Positions 1-8,720 of a stretch of 64,000 nt of DNA are shown here, in pieces; within the stretch, counting starts at the first letter, position 1; each line of letters starts with the position of its first letter. The stretch lies in the NCBI GenBank assembly GCA_044377735.1, contig JBILYK010000005.1, positions 1 through 64,000 on the forward strand. Reading direction: 5' to 3'. The position numbers and the translations under genes are program-made. The notes under the pieces were generated by a model. The model saw only the letters and a list, made by a program, of their open reading frames with translations, was not told the origin of the DNA and made no database searches. This DNA comes from Tabrizicola_A sp044377735 (GTDB lineage Bacteria > Pseudomonadota > Alphaproteobacteria > Rhodobacterales > Rhodobacteraceae).

Positions 1-389
1 TCACGCGCCAGAATTCGCACGGTTTCATAGATGGGGCCAAGCGTGTCGTGTATGGCGTCTTTCGATTTCAGGGCCTTCACCCCAGCCATATCCGTAATGG
101 TCGACAGCCGCGGTCCCTCGCCGGTTTCAAACCACAGATCAGCCCCAAGTGCCTGCGGTAAAAGGAGAATATCAGCAAAGAGGATCGCGGCGTCAAAGCC
201 ATAGCGGCGGATCGGCTGCAAGGTAACCTCGGCGGCCAGATCGGAATTGTAGCACAGCTTGAGGAAATCTCCGGCCTCGGCCCGGGTGGCGCGATACTCG
301 GGCAAATAGCGCCCCGCCTGCCGCATCATCCAGATCGGCGGGGTTGGCACTGTCTCACCGCCAAGGGCGCGCAGCAAAAGTTTGGTCAT
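1..389 (-). CDS. hemE: Uroporphyrinogen decarboxylase, partial (C-terminus beyond window)
   Basis: Decarboxylates the four acetate side chains of uroporphyrinogen III to give coproporphyrinogen III in the cytosol, the precursor of both haem and bacteriochlorophyll. The visible N-terminal 129 residues carry the family hallmark PIWMMRQAGRYLPEYR (about residues 17-33), whose arginines bind substrate carboxylates, and the following FADILL segment. The ATG at 389 overlaps the bchO stop as ATGA, so it is probably translated by coupling as the last visible gene of the crtA-bchI-bchD-bchO unit. The rest of the gene lies to the left of base 1, so intactness cannot be judged. Confidence 0.95.
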   Translation of the reverse strand, partial: MTKLLLRALGGETVPTPPIWMMRQAGRYLPEYRATRAEAGDFLKLCYNSDLAAEVTLQPIRRYGFDAAILFADILLLPQALGADLWFETGEGPRLSTITDMAGVKALKSKDAIHDTLGPIYETVRILAR

Positions 390-1279
390 GGGCTTGCCTT
401 CATATCACCCGCCGCAGGGGCCGGGGGGAGTGTTGTGAGGAAATCAAGGATCAGGGCGGCCACCGGCTCTGGTGCTTCTTCCTGCACAAGATGGCCATAG
501 CCCGCGATGTCGTGCCAGCGGGCGTTGGGCATCCGTGCGGCAGCGGCTTGCGAGGTGGTGGCGGGCACTGCGCGGTCTTGGCTTGCTGTCAGCAAGAGGC
601 AGGCTGGTGTCTGCTGGCCCAATCGCGCCATCAGCCCGTCCAGCGTCCATTGCGCCATCATCGCCAGTGTTGCATCGACATGCGTCGGCATCCGCAAAAG
701 GCGTAGGTAAAGCGCTTGGCCCAAATCGTCGATCTTCGATCCTGTTGAGGTCAGAAGCGAGGCCGCCTTGGCCGGATTTCCGGCAAGGCGGCTGAAGATT
801 TGCGCGACCATGGGGGCGGCGGCCAGAAGTTTCGCCATGAACGGAAACAACCAGCCCGCAACGCCCTGAAATTGCCCAAGGGCGGCGTTGATGCCGATCA
901 CCCCACGGGGCGGCGCCAGTTCGGCCAGCCGCAGCGCGATCGCCGCACCTGCGGAATGGCCGATATAGGCCATGGGCGCCCATCCTTCTTGCTTCATCAA
1001 GGCCGCAAGGTCTTGGGCCATGGCATCCAACCCGCAGCGGTGCCGCGCGCCCAGCCGGGTAAAGCCTTGGCCGGGCAGGTCCAGAGCGATCAGATGGTAA
1101 TGATCGCGCAACAGAGGGATCAGCCCGCGCCAGCTGTGGCTGGCCCCGCCCGCGCCATGAATCATCAGAAGTGTCGGGCCGGCCCCAAGTTCTTGCACGT
1201 GCCACAGATGCGGTGCGCAGAACACATGGCGCGAGGCAGCGCGATTTGGCCAATCAGCGGGGATCTGGGGCGCTTGCAT
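386..1279 (-). CDS. bchO: Alpha/beta hydrolase, magnesium chelatase accessory protein BchO
   Basis: A 297-residue alpha/beta-hydrolase fold protein that in purple bacteria always travels with bchI and bchD and is thought to assist Mg-chelatase; its exact role is not established. The nucleophile elbow GHSAG is at residues 107-111 (Ser109), the oxyanion HGAGG at about 41-45, and a late GYGH supplies the likely catalytic histidine. It starts at the bchD stop and ends in an ATGA overlap with hemE, so the genes are tightly co-translated. Confidence 0.93.
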   Translation of the reverse strand: MQAPQIPADWPNRAASRHVFCAPHLWHVQELGAGPTLLMIHGAGGASHSWRGLIPLLRDHYHLIALDLPGQGFTRLGARHRCGLDAMAQDLAALMKQEGWAPMAYIGHSAGAAIALRLAELAPPRGVIGINAALGQFQGVAGWLFPFMAKLLAAAPMVAQIFSRLAGNPAKAASLLTSTGSKIDDLGQALYLRLLRMPTHVDATLAMMAQWTLDGLMARLGQQTPACLLLTASQDRAVPATTSQAAAARMPNARWHDIAGYGHLVQEEAPEPVAALILDFLTTLPPAPAAGDMKASP

Positions 1280-2961
1280 TACCCCTCCAGTGCCGCGCTA
1301 AGGACGGCGGAAAGCCGGTGCGCGTCTGCGCGCGGCAAAGGCAAATAGGGCGCATCAAGCCGCGCCGCCAGCTCGCGCAGCGCAGATTGCGGCCGGGTGG
1401 CGATGTCGATCACCAAGGTTGGCACGCGGGAATTGCGCAGGCCAAGGGCAAGCCGGTGGCTGTCAGCCTCAGCCTGCGCGCGGTTGGCGCTTCCGTCCAG
1501 GGCGATGTTGCCCCGTCCGTCGGTCAACAGGGCGATGGTCGGCGTCATGCCGCGCGCGCGGGCTTGCAGCGCGGTCAACAGCGCCAATTGCAGCCCGGCA
1601 GCCAGCGGCGTGCCGCCGCCGCCCGGCAATCCGGCGAGCCGCCGCTTGGTTTGCACCAACGACCGGGTGGGCGGCAGCAATAGTTCCGCCGATACGCCGC
1701 GAAAGGCGACCAACGCCACATGGTCGCGCCGGGCATAGGCTTGGGCCAGAAGAAGTTCCACCGCGCCCTTCGCCTCGGCCAAACGGGCAAGGGCCGAGGA
1801 GCCCGAGGCATCAACGGTAAAGATCAGCACGCGGTCCGAGGTTTCGACATAGCGTTTCAGCCGCAGATCGGATTGGCGGATGTGCAGGCCGGGTTTGTCG
1901 ACAAGTGCCGTCTTGCGGCGCAGGGGCTGCCATGGAGCGGCAGAGCGCAAAGTGGAGACAAGGTCGATGCGTTTGCCGCTGCCCGGCGTGCCGGGGCGCG
2001 GGGGCAGGGGGCGACCCCGGTGGTTGCCCTTGCGCGCATCGCCCGATCCGCCGCTGCCTTTGGCCGCGCGGGAGGCACGGGCGACGGCAAGGCGGGCCAG
2101 AAGATCTGGTGGCAGGGCGGCGCGGATGGCGTCAAGCAACAGCTCATCTGGCGGGGTGTCGGCGGATTGGCGGGTTTCAGGCTCGGCGCTGTCGGGCTGG
2201 TCAGGCTCGGGTGGCGGGGGCGGGGCGGGTTCGGGGTCCGCCGCATCGGGCAGGGTGCCGCGATGGGCCAGCGTCAGTTCGGCGGCATGGCGCAGGGTGT
2301 CCTCGCCGGGGGTGGCTTCATCCCGCCACGCGGCCAAGGCGCGGGCGGTGGCCAGCGTCAAAAGCGGCGCGCGCAGGCTGGTGATGCCCATGGCGGCGGC
2401 AAGGCGCGTCAGCGTCTCAACCGATTTTGGGTCAATTCTCACATCGGCCAGCCGTGCGCGGGCCTGCGTCAGCAAGTCTGAGTCCAGTGTCAGCGGGAAG
2501 GTGTCGGCGGCCTGAATGCCGTCAAGATCCAGAAACAGCGCCAGTCGGTCGGCCAAGGCGGGGGCCAGCGCTTCATCGGGTTCCGCGCCTTCATCCAGTG
2601 CGATGAGGCAAAAGCCGGGGTCATCCAGAACCCGTGCCAGCCGTGCCGCCAGACCTGCGGGGCAGCGTTCGGCCATGGTCAGGATCACGGCGGCGGGGCT
2701 GGCTAGAAGGCCTGCGGCGCGCACCAAGTGCCCATGGGCCAGCGTTGCAGACAGGTCTACGCCGCCATAAAGCGTGGCATCATCCACGCCGGGATGCAGC
2801 CGCTTTTGCGGCAAGGGAAGTGCGGCCATAGCCTGCACCACCCGGTCGCGCAAAGGGCCTGAGCGCGCGCGCAGCCACAGCCCGCGCAGGCCCGCCGGGT
2901 CGACCGCCAGCGCCGTGACCGCAGCCTGAGCCCGGTCCCAAGGCGAGAGCGGCTCGCTCAC
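1279..2961 (-). CDS. bchD: Magnesium chelatase subunit D
   Basis: One of three subunits of Mg-chelatase (BchI, BchD, BchH), which inserts Mg2+ into protoporphyrin IX at the first committed step of bacteriochlorophyll synthesis. The 560-residue protein has an N-terminal AAA-like domain without a recognisable intact P-loop, a proline/acid-rich linker at about 241-272, and a C-terminal von Willebrand A domain with the metal-site motif DASGSS at 384-389. The start is GTG, overlapping the bchI stop as GTGA. The length fits the family. Confidence 0.97.
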   Translation of the reverse strand: MSEPLSPWDRAQAAVTALAVDPAGLRGLWLRARSGPLRDRVVQAMAALPLPQKRLHPGVDDATLYGGVDLSATLAHGHLVRAAGLLASPAAVILTMAERCPAGLAARLARVLDDPGFCLIALDEGAEPDEALAPALADRLALFLDLDGIQAADTFPLTLDSDLLTQARARLADVRIDPKSVETLTRLAAAMGITSLRAPLLTLATARALAAWRDEATPGEDTLRHAAELTLAHRGTLPDAADPEPAPPPPPEPDQPDSAEPETRQSADTPPDELLLDAIRAALPPDLLARLAVARASRAAKGSGGSGDARKGNHRGRPLPPRPGTPGSGKRIDLVSTLRSAAPWQPLRRKTALVDKPGLHIRQSDLRLKRYVETSDRVLIFTVDASGSSALARLAEAKGAVELLLAQAYARRDHVALVAFRGVSAELLLPPTRSLVQTKRRLAGLPGGGGTPLAAGLQLALLTALQARARGMTPTIALLTDGRGNIALDGSANRAQAEADSHRLALGLRNSRVPTLVIDIATRPQSALRELAARLDAPYLPLPRADAHRLSAVLSAALEG

Positions 2962-3962
2962 GGCAGGGTTTCGGCCAAAATACGCGCGACGCGGGCACCA
3001 GATCCGGCCTCATCGAGCGGATCGCGGCGCAGTCGGTGCGACAGGGCACTGGTCGCCACGGTTTTCAGATGCTGACGGGTGACGGTTGCCGCGCCTTCAA
3101 AGGCAGCCTGCGCGCGGGCGGCGCGCAGCAGCGTCAACTCACCGCGCAACCCGTCCGAGCCAAGGGCGATGCACAAGGCTGCGCAATCATGCAGCACCAC
3201 GCCGGGTGTGGTCAGGCCGGGAAGGGCGGCGCGGGCGGCCAGAATGGCCTTGCGCAGTGCGCTGTCTTTGGCGCGCCATTTCTTCATGAAAGTGGCGTTG
3301 TCGTTTTCATAGGCGTCCCGGCGGCGCATCACCTCGACCCGGGTTTCAATATCGCGCGGGCTGGTCACTTCGACCGAAAGACCAAAGCGGTCCAGAAGTT
3401 GCGGGCGCAACTCGCCCTCTTCGGGGTTGCCCGATCCGACCAGAACAAAGCGCGCCGGGTGACGGATCGACAGACCTTCGCGTTCCACCACGTTTTCGCC
3501 CGACTGGGCCACATCAAGCAGAAGATCGACGATGTGATCTTCCAGAAGGTTGACCTCATCGATGTAAAGATAGCCGCGGTTTGCGCGCGCCAAAAGACCT
3601 GGCTCAAACGCCTTTTCGCCGCGCGTCAGCGCGCGTTCGATGTCGAGTGCCCCTACGACACGATCTTCAGTCGCACCCAAGGGCAGATCGATCACCGGCG
3701 TGGGGCGTTTGGTGACACGGCCAGATACGGCATTGGCCCAAGCGGGCACATCTTCGACCCGGGCCGAATTCACCGGGCAGCCTTCAACCGCCGAAATCTC
3801 GGGCAATAGGGCGGCAAGTGCGCGCACGGCGGTGGATTTTCCGGTGCCACGGTCACCAAACACCAGCACGCCGCCGATGCCGGGGTCGATTGCGGTCAGC
3901 ACCATGGCCTGTTTCATGGCCTCTTGGCCAACGATGGCCGAAAAGGGGAAGGGTTGGCTCAT
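2958..3962 (-). CDS. bchI: Magnesium chelatase ATPase subunit I
   Basis: The AAA+ ATPase that drives Mg2+ insertion with BchD and BchH. The 334-residue protein shows Walker A GDRGTGKS at 37-44, Walker B YLYIDE at 131-136 and the arginine-finger region near RPQLLDRFG. The frame is open 16 codons further upstream, but the ATG at 3962 is preferred because it overlaps the crtA stop as ATGA, has AAAGGA just upstream and opens with the family sequence FPFSAIVGQE. It is co-transcribed with crtA, so pigment and carotenoid oxygenation share control. Confidence 0.97.
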   Translation of the reverse strand: MSQPFPFSAIVGQEAMKQAMVLTAIDPGIGGVLVFGDRGTGKSTAVRALAALLPEISAVEGCPVNSARVEDVPAWANAVSGRVTKRPTPVIDLPLGATEDRVVGALDIERALTRGEKAFEPGLLARANRGYLYIDEVNLLEDHIVDLLLDVAQSGENVVEREGLSIRHPARFVLVGSGNPEEGELRPQLLDRFGLSVEVTSPRDIETRVEVMRRRDAYENDNATFMKKWRAKDSALRKAILAARAALPGLTTPGVVLHDCAALCIALGSDGLRGELTLLRAARAQAAFEGAATVTRQHLKTVATSALSHRLRRDPLDEAGSGARVARILAETLP

Positions 3963-4657
3963 GCGGCGTCCTTTGCAGCAAGGGGGCGCTGCCCGCCCCA
4001 GGTGCCCCATTCGTCAATCAAACGAAAGCGGGCGTAAAGCTCTTCCTTGAACCAACCCTCGCGGCGTACCGCTGCGATCGCACGGCCATGCGGGCCATCG
4101 CCGCGCGCGAAATGCGCCATTGAGGTGGCATCGGGCCAGATCGAGAAGGTGACTTGGTGCAGAAGTGGCACCTCGCCGATGCCGATTTTGAACAGCACAT
4201 TGGGATCTTGGCCGATTACTGCGGAAATGTCAGGCACGCGGCGCCAAAAGCGCAGGAAGGTAGAGGCGCGCATGGTAGCGCGGGTGAGGGCGACGATGGG
4301 GCCATCGGGGGATGGGTCGTTTGCGGGCGTAAAGGGTTGCACGCCGGACCATTCCCCGCGTGCCGAGGTGGTCTGCAAAAGGATCGTCCAGCTTTCTGAC
4401 GCATGGCGCGCCCAGCGGCGATACACCGGGGCGGTGCTCAGATGGCGGCGCGCCGTTTCAGCATCTGGCCATGTGGCCAGAATCGCCCAGACGGCTGTGT
4501 TGGGGCGGGGGGTAAACCCCTCACCCGTGCCCGACCCGCAGAGCTTCCAAAAACCCACGTCCGGCATCCGCCAAAACGACAGGCGTGCCGCCCCCATCTG
4601 CCCCAAAACCCAGAGCTGGGCGGGCAGTGAAGGAAAGCGGAAAAGTGAGAGACTCAC
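3959..4657 (-). CDS. crtA: Spheroidene monooxygenase
   Basis: Oxidises spheroidene to the keto-carotenoid spheroidenone when oxygen is present, the colour switch of Rhodobacter. The 232 residues match CrtA in length and in its tryptophan-rich core (for example PVYRRWARHASESW). The start at 4657 is GTG; an ATG alternative is not present nearby. The gene is divergent from crtI, and two PpsR-type operators lie in the 136-base gap. It leads the crtA-bchI-bchD-bchO-hemE run. Its presence predicts spheroidenone as the main carotenoid in air. Confidence 0.93.
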   Translation of the reverse strand: MSLSLFRFPSLPAQLWVLGQMGAARLSFWRMPDVGFWKLCGSGTGEGFTPRPNTAVWAILATWPDAETARRHLSTAPVYRRWARHASESWTILLQTTSARGEWSGVQPFTPANDPSPDGPIVALTRATMRASTFLRFWRRVPDISAVIGQDPNVLFKIGIGEVPLLHQVTFSIWPDATSMAHFARGDGPHGRAIAAVRREGWFKEELYARFRLIDEWGTWGGQRPLAAKDAA

Positions 4658-4685
4658 GGTGTCGATGCTGCTGCCCCAAAAAACA

Positions 4686-4703
4686 TGTCAGTTTAATCTG
4701 ACA
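4686..4703. promoter_or_regulatory. PpsR/CrtJ operator, crtA-crtI promoter region, site 1
   Basis: TGT-N12-ACA palindrome TGTCAGTTTAATCTGACA, an exact match to the PpsR/CrtJ consensus. It lies about 30 bases upstream of the crtA start and about 90 from crtI, so it probably represses the crtA side under aerobic conditions, together with the second site. Confidence 0.85.
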
Positions 4704-4760
4704 GTAATTTACAGTGGTGGAAAGCGAAATTGGCATGTTTTCGCAGGAATAGCTACCCGT

Positions 4761-4778
4761 TGTAAATTAAACTGGACA
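4761..4778. promoter_or_regulatory. PpsR/CrtJ operator, crtA-crtI promoter region, site 2
   Basis: TGTAAATTAAACTGGACA, an exact TGT-N12-ACA match only 15 bases before the crtI start. It overlaps the likely crtI promoter (a TTGTAA element begins at 4760). The two sites are 75 bases apart, about seven helical turns, which fits cooperative binding of PpsR to separated sites. Confidence 0.85.
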
Positions 4779-4793
4779 GTATATCCTGTACCT

Positions 4794-6359
4794 ATGCAGC
4801 AGAACACAAACACCCCGGCCAACACCCCTCTTGCCCCCTCGGGCGCGCGCGCCATTGTCATCGGTGCCGGCCTTGGGGGTCTTGCCGCTGCGATGCGGCT
4901 GGGGGCCAAGGGCTATCAGGTCACCGTGATCGACCGGCTGGATATGCCGGGCGGGCGGGGCAGCTCGATTTCCCAAGGCGGCCACCGCTTTGATCTGGGG
5001 CCGACGATTGTCACCGTGCCACAGGGACTGCGCGAGTTGTGGTCGGCCTGCGGGCGCGATTTTGACCGCGATGTCGACCTGCGGGCACTGGACCCGTTTT
5101 ACGAGATTCGCTGGCAGGACGGATCGACCTTTACCGCCCGCCAATCAACCGAGGCGATGCGGGCCGAGGTGGCTCGGCTGTCGCCGGGGGATTTGCCGGG
5201 TTATGACAAGTTCCTGAATGACAGCGAGCGGCGCTATTGGTTCGGCTTTGAAGATCTGGGCCGCCGGTCGATGCACCGTCTGGCCGATCTCATCAAAGTG
5301 CTGCCGACCTTTGCTTTCTTGCGCGCGGACAAATCGGTTTACGCCCATGCCGCTGCCCGCGTAAAGGACGAACGTCTGCGCTTTGCGCTGTCGTTCCATC
5401 CCTTGTTCATCGGGGGTGACCCGTTTCACGTCACCTCAATGTATATTCTCGTCAGCCATCTCGAAAAGGAATTCGGCGTTCACTATGCCATGGGCGGGGT
5501 GGCGGCAATTGCCTTGGCCATGGCGGGGGTGATCGGTTCGCAGGGCGGGACCTTGCGGCTGAATACCGAGGTGGATGAGATCTTGGTGGAGAACGGCCGC
5601 ACCACGGGGGTGCGCTTGGCAGATGGTCAGGTGATTGCCGCCGATGTGGTGGTGTCGAACGCGGACGCAGGCCACACCTATGACCGGCTGATGCGCAATC
5701 ACCCGCGCAAGCGCTGGACGCGGGCGAAGCTGGCGCGCAAGCGGTGGTCGATGGGGCTTTTCGTTTGGTATTTCGGCACCAAAGGGACCAAGCTGAAATG
5801 GCCCGACGTGGGCCATCACACCATCGTTGTCGGCCCGCGCTACAAGGACCACATCCGGGACATCTTCATTCGTGGAAAGCTGGCCGAGGATATGAGCCTT
5901 TATGTCCACCGCCCGACGATCACCGACCCGTCAGCGGCCCCTTTGGGCGATGATACCTTTTATGCCCTGTCGCCCGTGCCACACTTGGGCTTTGATAATG
6001 GGGTGGATTGGGCAACTGAGGCCGAACCGTACCGCCAAAAGATGCAAAAAATGCTGGAAGAGCGGCTGTTGCCGGGACTTGGCGACCATCTGTCGGAACA
6101 ACTGGTGTTCACCCCAAACAGCTTTGAGACGCGCTATCTGTCCCCCTATGGCAGCGGCTTTTCGATTGAGCCGCGTATCTTGCAATCGGCATGGTTCCGG
6201 CCGCACAATGTCTCGGAAGAGGCCAAGGGGCTGTATCTGGTCGGCGCGGGCACCCATCCTGGCGCGGGCCTGCCCGGTGTGATCGCCAGTGCCGAAGTGT
6301 TGGGCACTCTGGTTCCCGATGCGCCGCGCCGCGCGACTATAAGGATGGCCGCCGAATGA
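4794..6359 (+). CDS. crtI: Phytoene desaturase
   Basis: FAD-dependent, membrane-associated enzyme that desaturates phytoene to neurosporene or lycopene. The 521 residues have the N-terminal dinucleotide fold GAGLGG at 24-29 followed by DMPGGRGSS, and the C-terminal carotenoid-desaturase signature around YLVGAGTHPGAGLPGV. The frame is open far upstream through the crtA region, but the ATG at 4794 gives the family N-terminus and sits just after a PpsR site. The stop overlaps the crtB start, so CrtI and CrtB are coupled. Whether it makes three or four desaturations cannot be read from the sequence. Confidence 0.97.
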   Translation: MQQNTNTPANTPLAPSGARAIVIGAGLGGLAAAMRLGAKGYQVTVIDRLDMPGGRGSSISQGGHRFDLGPTIVTVPQGLRELWSACGRDFDRDVDLRALDPFYEIRWQDGSTFTARQSTEAMRAEVARLSPGDLPGYDKFLNDSERRYWFGFEDLGRRSMHRLADLIKVLPTFAFLRADKSVYAHAAARVKDERLRFALSFHPLFIGGDPFHVTSMYILVSHLEKEFGVHYAMGGVAAIALAMAGVIGSQGGTLRLNTEVDEILVENGRTTGVRLADGQVIAADVVVSNADAGHTYDRLMRNHPRKRWTRAKLARKRWSMGLFVWYFGTKGTKLKWPDVGHHTIVVGPRYKDHIRDIFIRGKLAEDMSLYVHRPTITDPSAAPLGDDTFYALSPVPHLGFDNGVDWATEAEPYRQKMQKMLEERLLPGLGDHLSEQLVFTPNSFETRYLSPYGSGFSIEPRILQSAWFRPHNVSEEAKGLYLVGAGTHPGAGLPGVIASAEVLGTLVPDAPRRATIRMAAE

Positions 6360-7381
6360 TCGCGCCTGACGATATGCACCATTGCCGCGAGGCCATTCGC
6401 ACGGGGTCTTTGTCCTTTCATGCCGCCTCGCGCCTGTTGCCGGCGCGGGTGCGCGATCCGGCCCTGGCGCTTTATGCCTTTTGCAGGCTGGCCGATGATG
6501 CGGTGGATGACAGCGATGACAAGGCCCCGGCGGTCTTGGCGCTGCGCGACCGGCTGGATCTGGTCTTCGAAGGCCGCCCGCGCAATGCGCCCGCCGACCG
6601 CGCCTTTGCCGCCGTGGTCGAAGATTTCGAGATGCCGCGCGCCTTGCCCGATGCGTTGCTGGAAGGTCTGGCTTGGGATGCCGCCGGTCGCCGTTATGCC
6701 TCGATGCCCGAGCTTTTGGGCTATTGCGCCCGCGTGGCCAGTGCCGTCGGCGCGATGATGTGCGTCTTGATGCGGGTGCGCGACCCCGATGCGCTGGCGC
6801 GGGCCTGCGATCTGGGGCTGGCGATGCAGCTGACCAATATCGCCCGCGACATTGGTGAGGATGCCCGCGCCGGGCGGGCCTATCTGCCGCTGGATTGGCT
6901 GGACGAAGTGGGGATCAGTGTCGATACGCTGTTCGCCAACCCGCAGCCTGATCCGCGCCTTCAGGCGCTGGCGCGGCGGCTTTTGGCGCAGGCGACCACG
7001 TTCTATACCCGCTCTGAGGCTGGCGTTCCCGCCTTGCCCCTGACGTGCCGCCCCGGAATTTATGCGGCGCGTCATGTCTATGATGGCATTGGCGGTGCTT
7101 TGGCGCGGCTGGACCATGACAGCGTGACCCATCGCGCCCGCACGACTGGGCGGCAAAAGCTGGGGTGGCTGGGCCTGTCGCTGGTGCGCAGCGGCATATC
7201 GGTGGTTTTGCCGCAACCGGCTGTGCTTCACGCCCCACCGCAGCCTGAGGTGGCCTTCTTGGTCGACGCGGCGGCGCGCAATACCGCCCATTACAGCCGC
7301 TCTGAGGCACTTTTTTCGGTCTTTGCGCAGTTGGAAGCCAAGGATCGTGCCAATCGGTCATTGAACCGCGCCCGTGCGTGA
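6356..7381 (+). CDS. crtB: Phytoene synthase
   Basis: Condenses two geranylgeranyl diphosphates to phytoene. The 341-residue protein has the two aspartate-rich Mg2+-binding motifs, DDAVDDS near residue 45 and NIARDIGEDARAGRAYLP near 162-179. The frame extends 55 codons upstream, but ATG 6356 is chosen because it overlaps the crtI stop (ATGA) and has AAGGA nine bases before. It is second in crtI-crtB and is followed 38 bases later by tspO. Confidence 0.97.
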   Translation: MIAPDDMHHCREAIRTGSLSFHAASRLLPARVRDPALALYAFCRLADDAVDDSDDKAPAVLALRDRLDLVFEGRPRNAPADRAFAAVVEDFEMPRALPDALLEGLAWDAAGRRYASMPELLGYCARVASAVGAMMCVLMRVRDPDALARACDLGLAMQLTNIARDIGEDARAGRAYLPLDWLDEVGISVDTLFANPQPDPRLQALARRLLAQATTFYTRSEAGVPALPLTCRPGIYAARHVYDGIGGALARLDHDSVTHRARTTGRQKLGWLGLSLVRSGISVVLPQPAVLHAPPQPEVAFLVDAAARNTAHYSRSEALFSVFAQLEAKDRANRSLNRARA

Positions 7382-7419
7382 CTTACCTGCAAGGGTAAGC
7401 AACTGTAAGGGGTGACGCG

Positions 7420-7881
7420 ATGGACTGGGGTTTGTTTCTGACCTTTCTGGCGGCCTGTGGTGGGGCGGCTGCAACCGGAACGCTGTTCCAGACCGGTGCT
7501 TGGTATGAGGCGCTTCAAAAGCCAAGCTGGACACCCCCGAACTGGATGTTCCCTGTGGTTTGGACCACGCTTTACTTGCTGATGTCATTCTCTGCGATGC
7601 GGGTTGCGCAACTGCCTGACTCTGGTCAGGCGCTGGCCTTCTGGGCGGCACAGATTTCGTTTGGCACCCTGTGGACGCCAGTGTTTTTTGGCCTGCACCG
7701 GATGCGTGCGGCAATGGGGGTCATGGTCTGTTTGTGGCTCTCGGTTGCGGCAACAACACTGGCCTTTTGGCAACTGGATTGGCTGGCGGGGCTGATGTTC
7801 CTGCCATATCTGATCTGGGTTTCGGTGGCAGGCGCGCTGAATTACAGCTTGTGGCGGATGAACCTCGATCAATCCGTCTGA
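7420..7881 (+). CDS. tspO: TspO, tryptophan-rich sensory protein
   Basis: Outer-membrane five-helix protein related to the mitochondrial benzodiazepine receptor. In Rhodobacter sphaeroides it restrains photosynthesis gene expression in air and handles porphyrin intermediates (established for the family). The 153 residues show five hydrophobic helices and the family motif PSWTPPNWMFPVVWTTLY (about 34-51). It follows crtB as in R. capsulatus (crtK). A short inverted repeat, CTTACC...GGTAAG, lies between crtB and tspO. Its 3' end overlaps the convergent crtC by 13 bases. Confidence 0.93.
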   Translation: MDWGLFLTFLAACGGAAATGTLFQTGAWYEALQKPSWTPPNWMFPVVWTTLYLLMSFSAMRVAQLPDSGQALAFWAAQISFGTLWTPVFFGLHRMRAAMGVMVCLWLSVAATTLAFWQLDWLAGLMFLPYLIWVSVAGALNYSLWRMNLDQSV

Positions 7882-8720
7882 TCGAACCGCCAGTTCGCGC
7901 GCCTCGGAACCCGGCAGGCCAGCATCCCCTTGACGATGGGCGAGCGGAACCTGCCCAGATCCAGCGCCTCATGCACGCCCTGCACGGTGTCGCCGTTGAT
8001 CGTGGTTTGCACGACCGAGCGGCTGTAAAACGGGGCATCCAGCATCGCCATAGTCTGACGCGGCTGCGCGCCCGCATCACAGCGGGTGTCGCGGGCAATC
8101 CCCCAATTCGTGCGCGCAAGTCGGGTTAGCGGCGGTGGCACGATCTCAGTCGCCTCACCGCTGGCGCTGATATCAAGGCCAAGCGCGAGCGGTGAGCCAT
8201 CGGCGCGCAGACCGTCATAAAAGCAGGTCGTGCCGCCGTGGCTGCGCGGGTAGCGCCCCCAAGTCCAGCGTTTGAAATCCGCCTCCAAAGCGGCCGTCCC
8301 GAAGTTGGCGTCGAAATAGCCGTGACCTTTCCAGCTGTGACCTTGGGTCAGGTCGACCTCAATCCGTGCTGAAGGGGCGAAAGGGCGCCAGATATGGCTG
8401 GCACTGGGCGTCAGCATCGCCTCAACACTGGTCACCGCGCTGGGCGTCAGCCGGATCTGGCCTTGCACGCGGCTGATGATGGGCGGTGCAGAGATCTCAT
8501 CGATGTCGATCACCAGCGTACCGCCCACCCAAGCCATTCGGCTGGGGCCAACCTGCAAGGCATCGCGGCTTTGCCGCAAGGCGCTGCGGCCGCGGTCGGT
8601 CATGGTGAACCGCCCGCCGGGGCCATAAGTGACCACGTTGATGCACGAATGATTGGCCGGATCGCGGCGACCGGACCAAGCATACCACGGCGAGAACACT
8701 GAGCCGATAAAGCCGATCAC
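7869..8720 (-). CDS. crtC: Carotenoid 1,2-hydratase (hydroxyneurosporene synthase)
   Basis: Adds water to the C1-C2 end double bond of neurosporene, giving 1-hydroxyneurosporene. The coordinates use GTG 8720, which overlaps the crtD stop as GTGA and gives a 283-residue protein beginning VIGFIGSVFSPWYAW, close to the length recalled for R. capsulatus CrtC. However, the frame stays open upstream and encodes GYAWWYVDGVSDDG, which resembles the N-terminus of longer CrtC proteins, yet no ATG, GTG or TTG occurs between 9095 and 8720. The true start is therefore uncertain and may be a rare codon such as ATT at 8816. Confidence 0.85.
   Translation of the reverse strand: MIGFIGSVFSPWYAWSGRRDPANHSCINVVTYGPGGRFTMTDRGRSALRQSRDALQVGPSRMAWVGGTLVIDIDEISAPPIISRVQGQIRLTPSAVTSVEAMLTPSASHIWRPFAPSARIEVDLTQGHSWKGHGYFDANFGTAALEADFKRWTWGRYPRSHGGTTCFYDGLRADGSPLALGLDISASGEATEIVPPPLTRLARTNWGIARDTRCDAGAQPRQTMAMLDAPFYSRSVVQTTINGDTVQGVHEALDLGRFRSPIVKGMLACRVPRRANWRFDQTD

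Noticed and set aside
1720..2481. Long open frames antisense to bchD, and similar antisense frames along bchH, bchB, the antiporter and ettA
   Set aside because: They are expected by-products of GC-rich codon use, have biased Gly/Arg/Ala composition and resemble no family.
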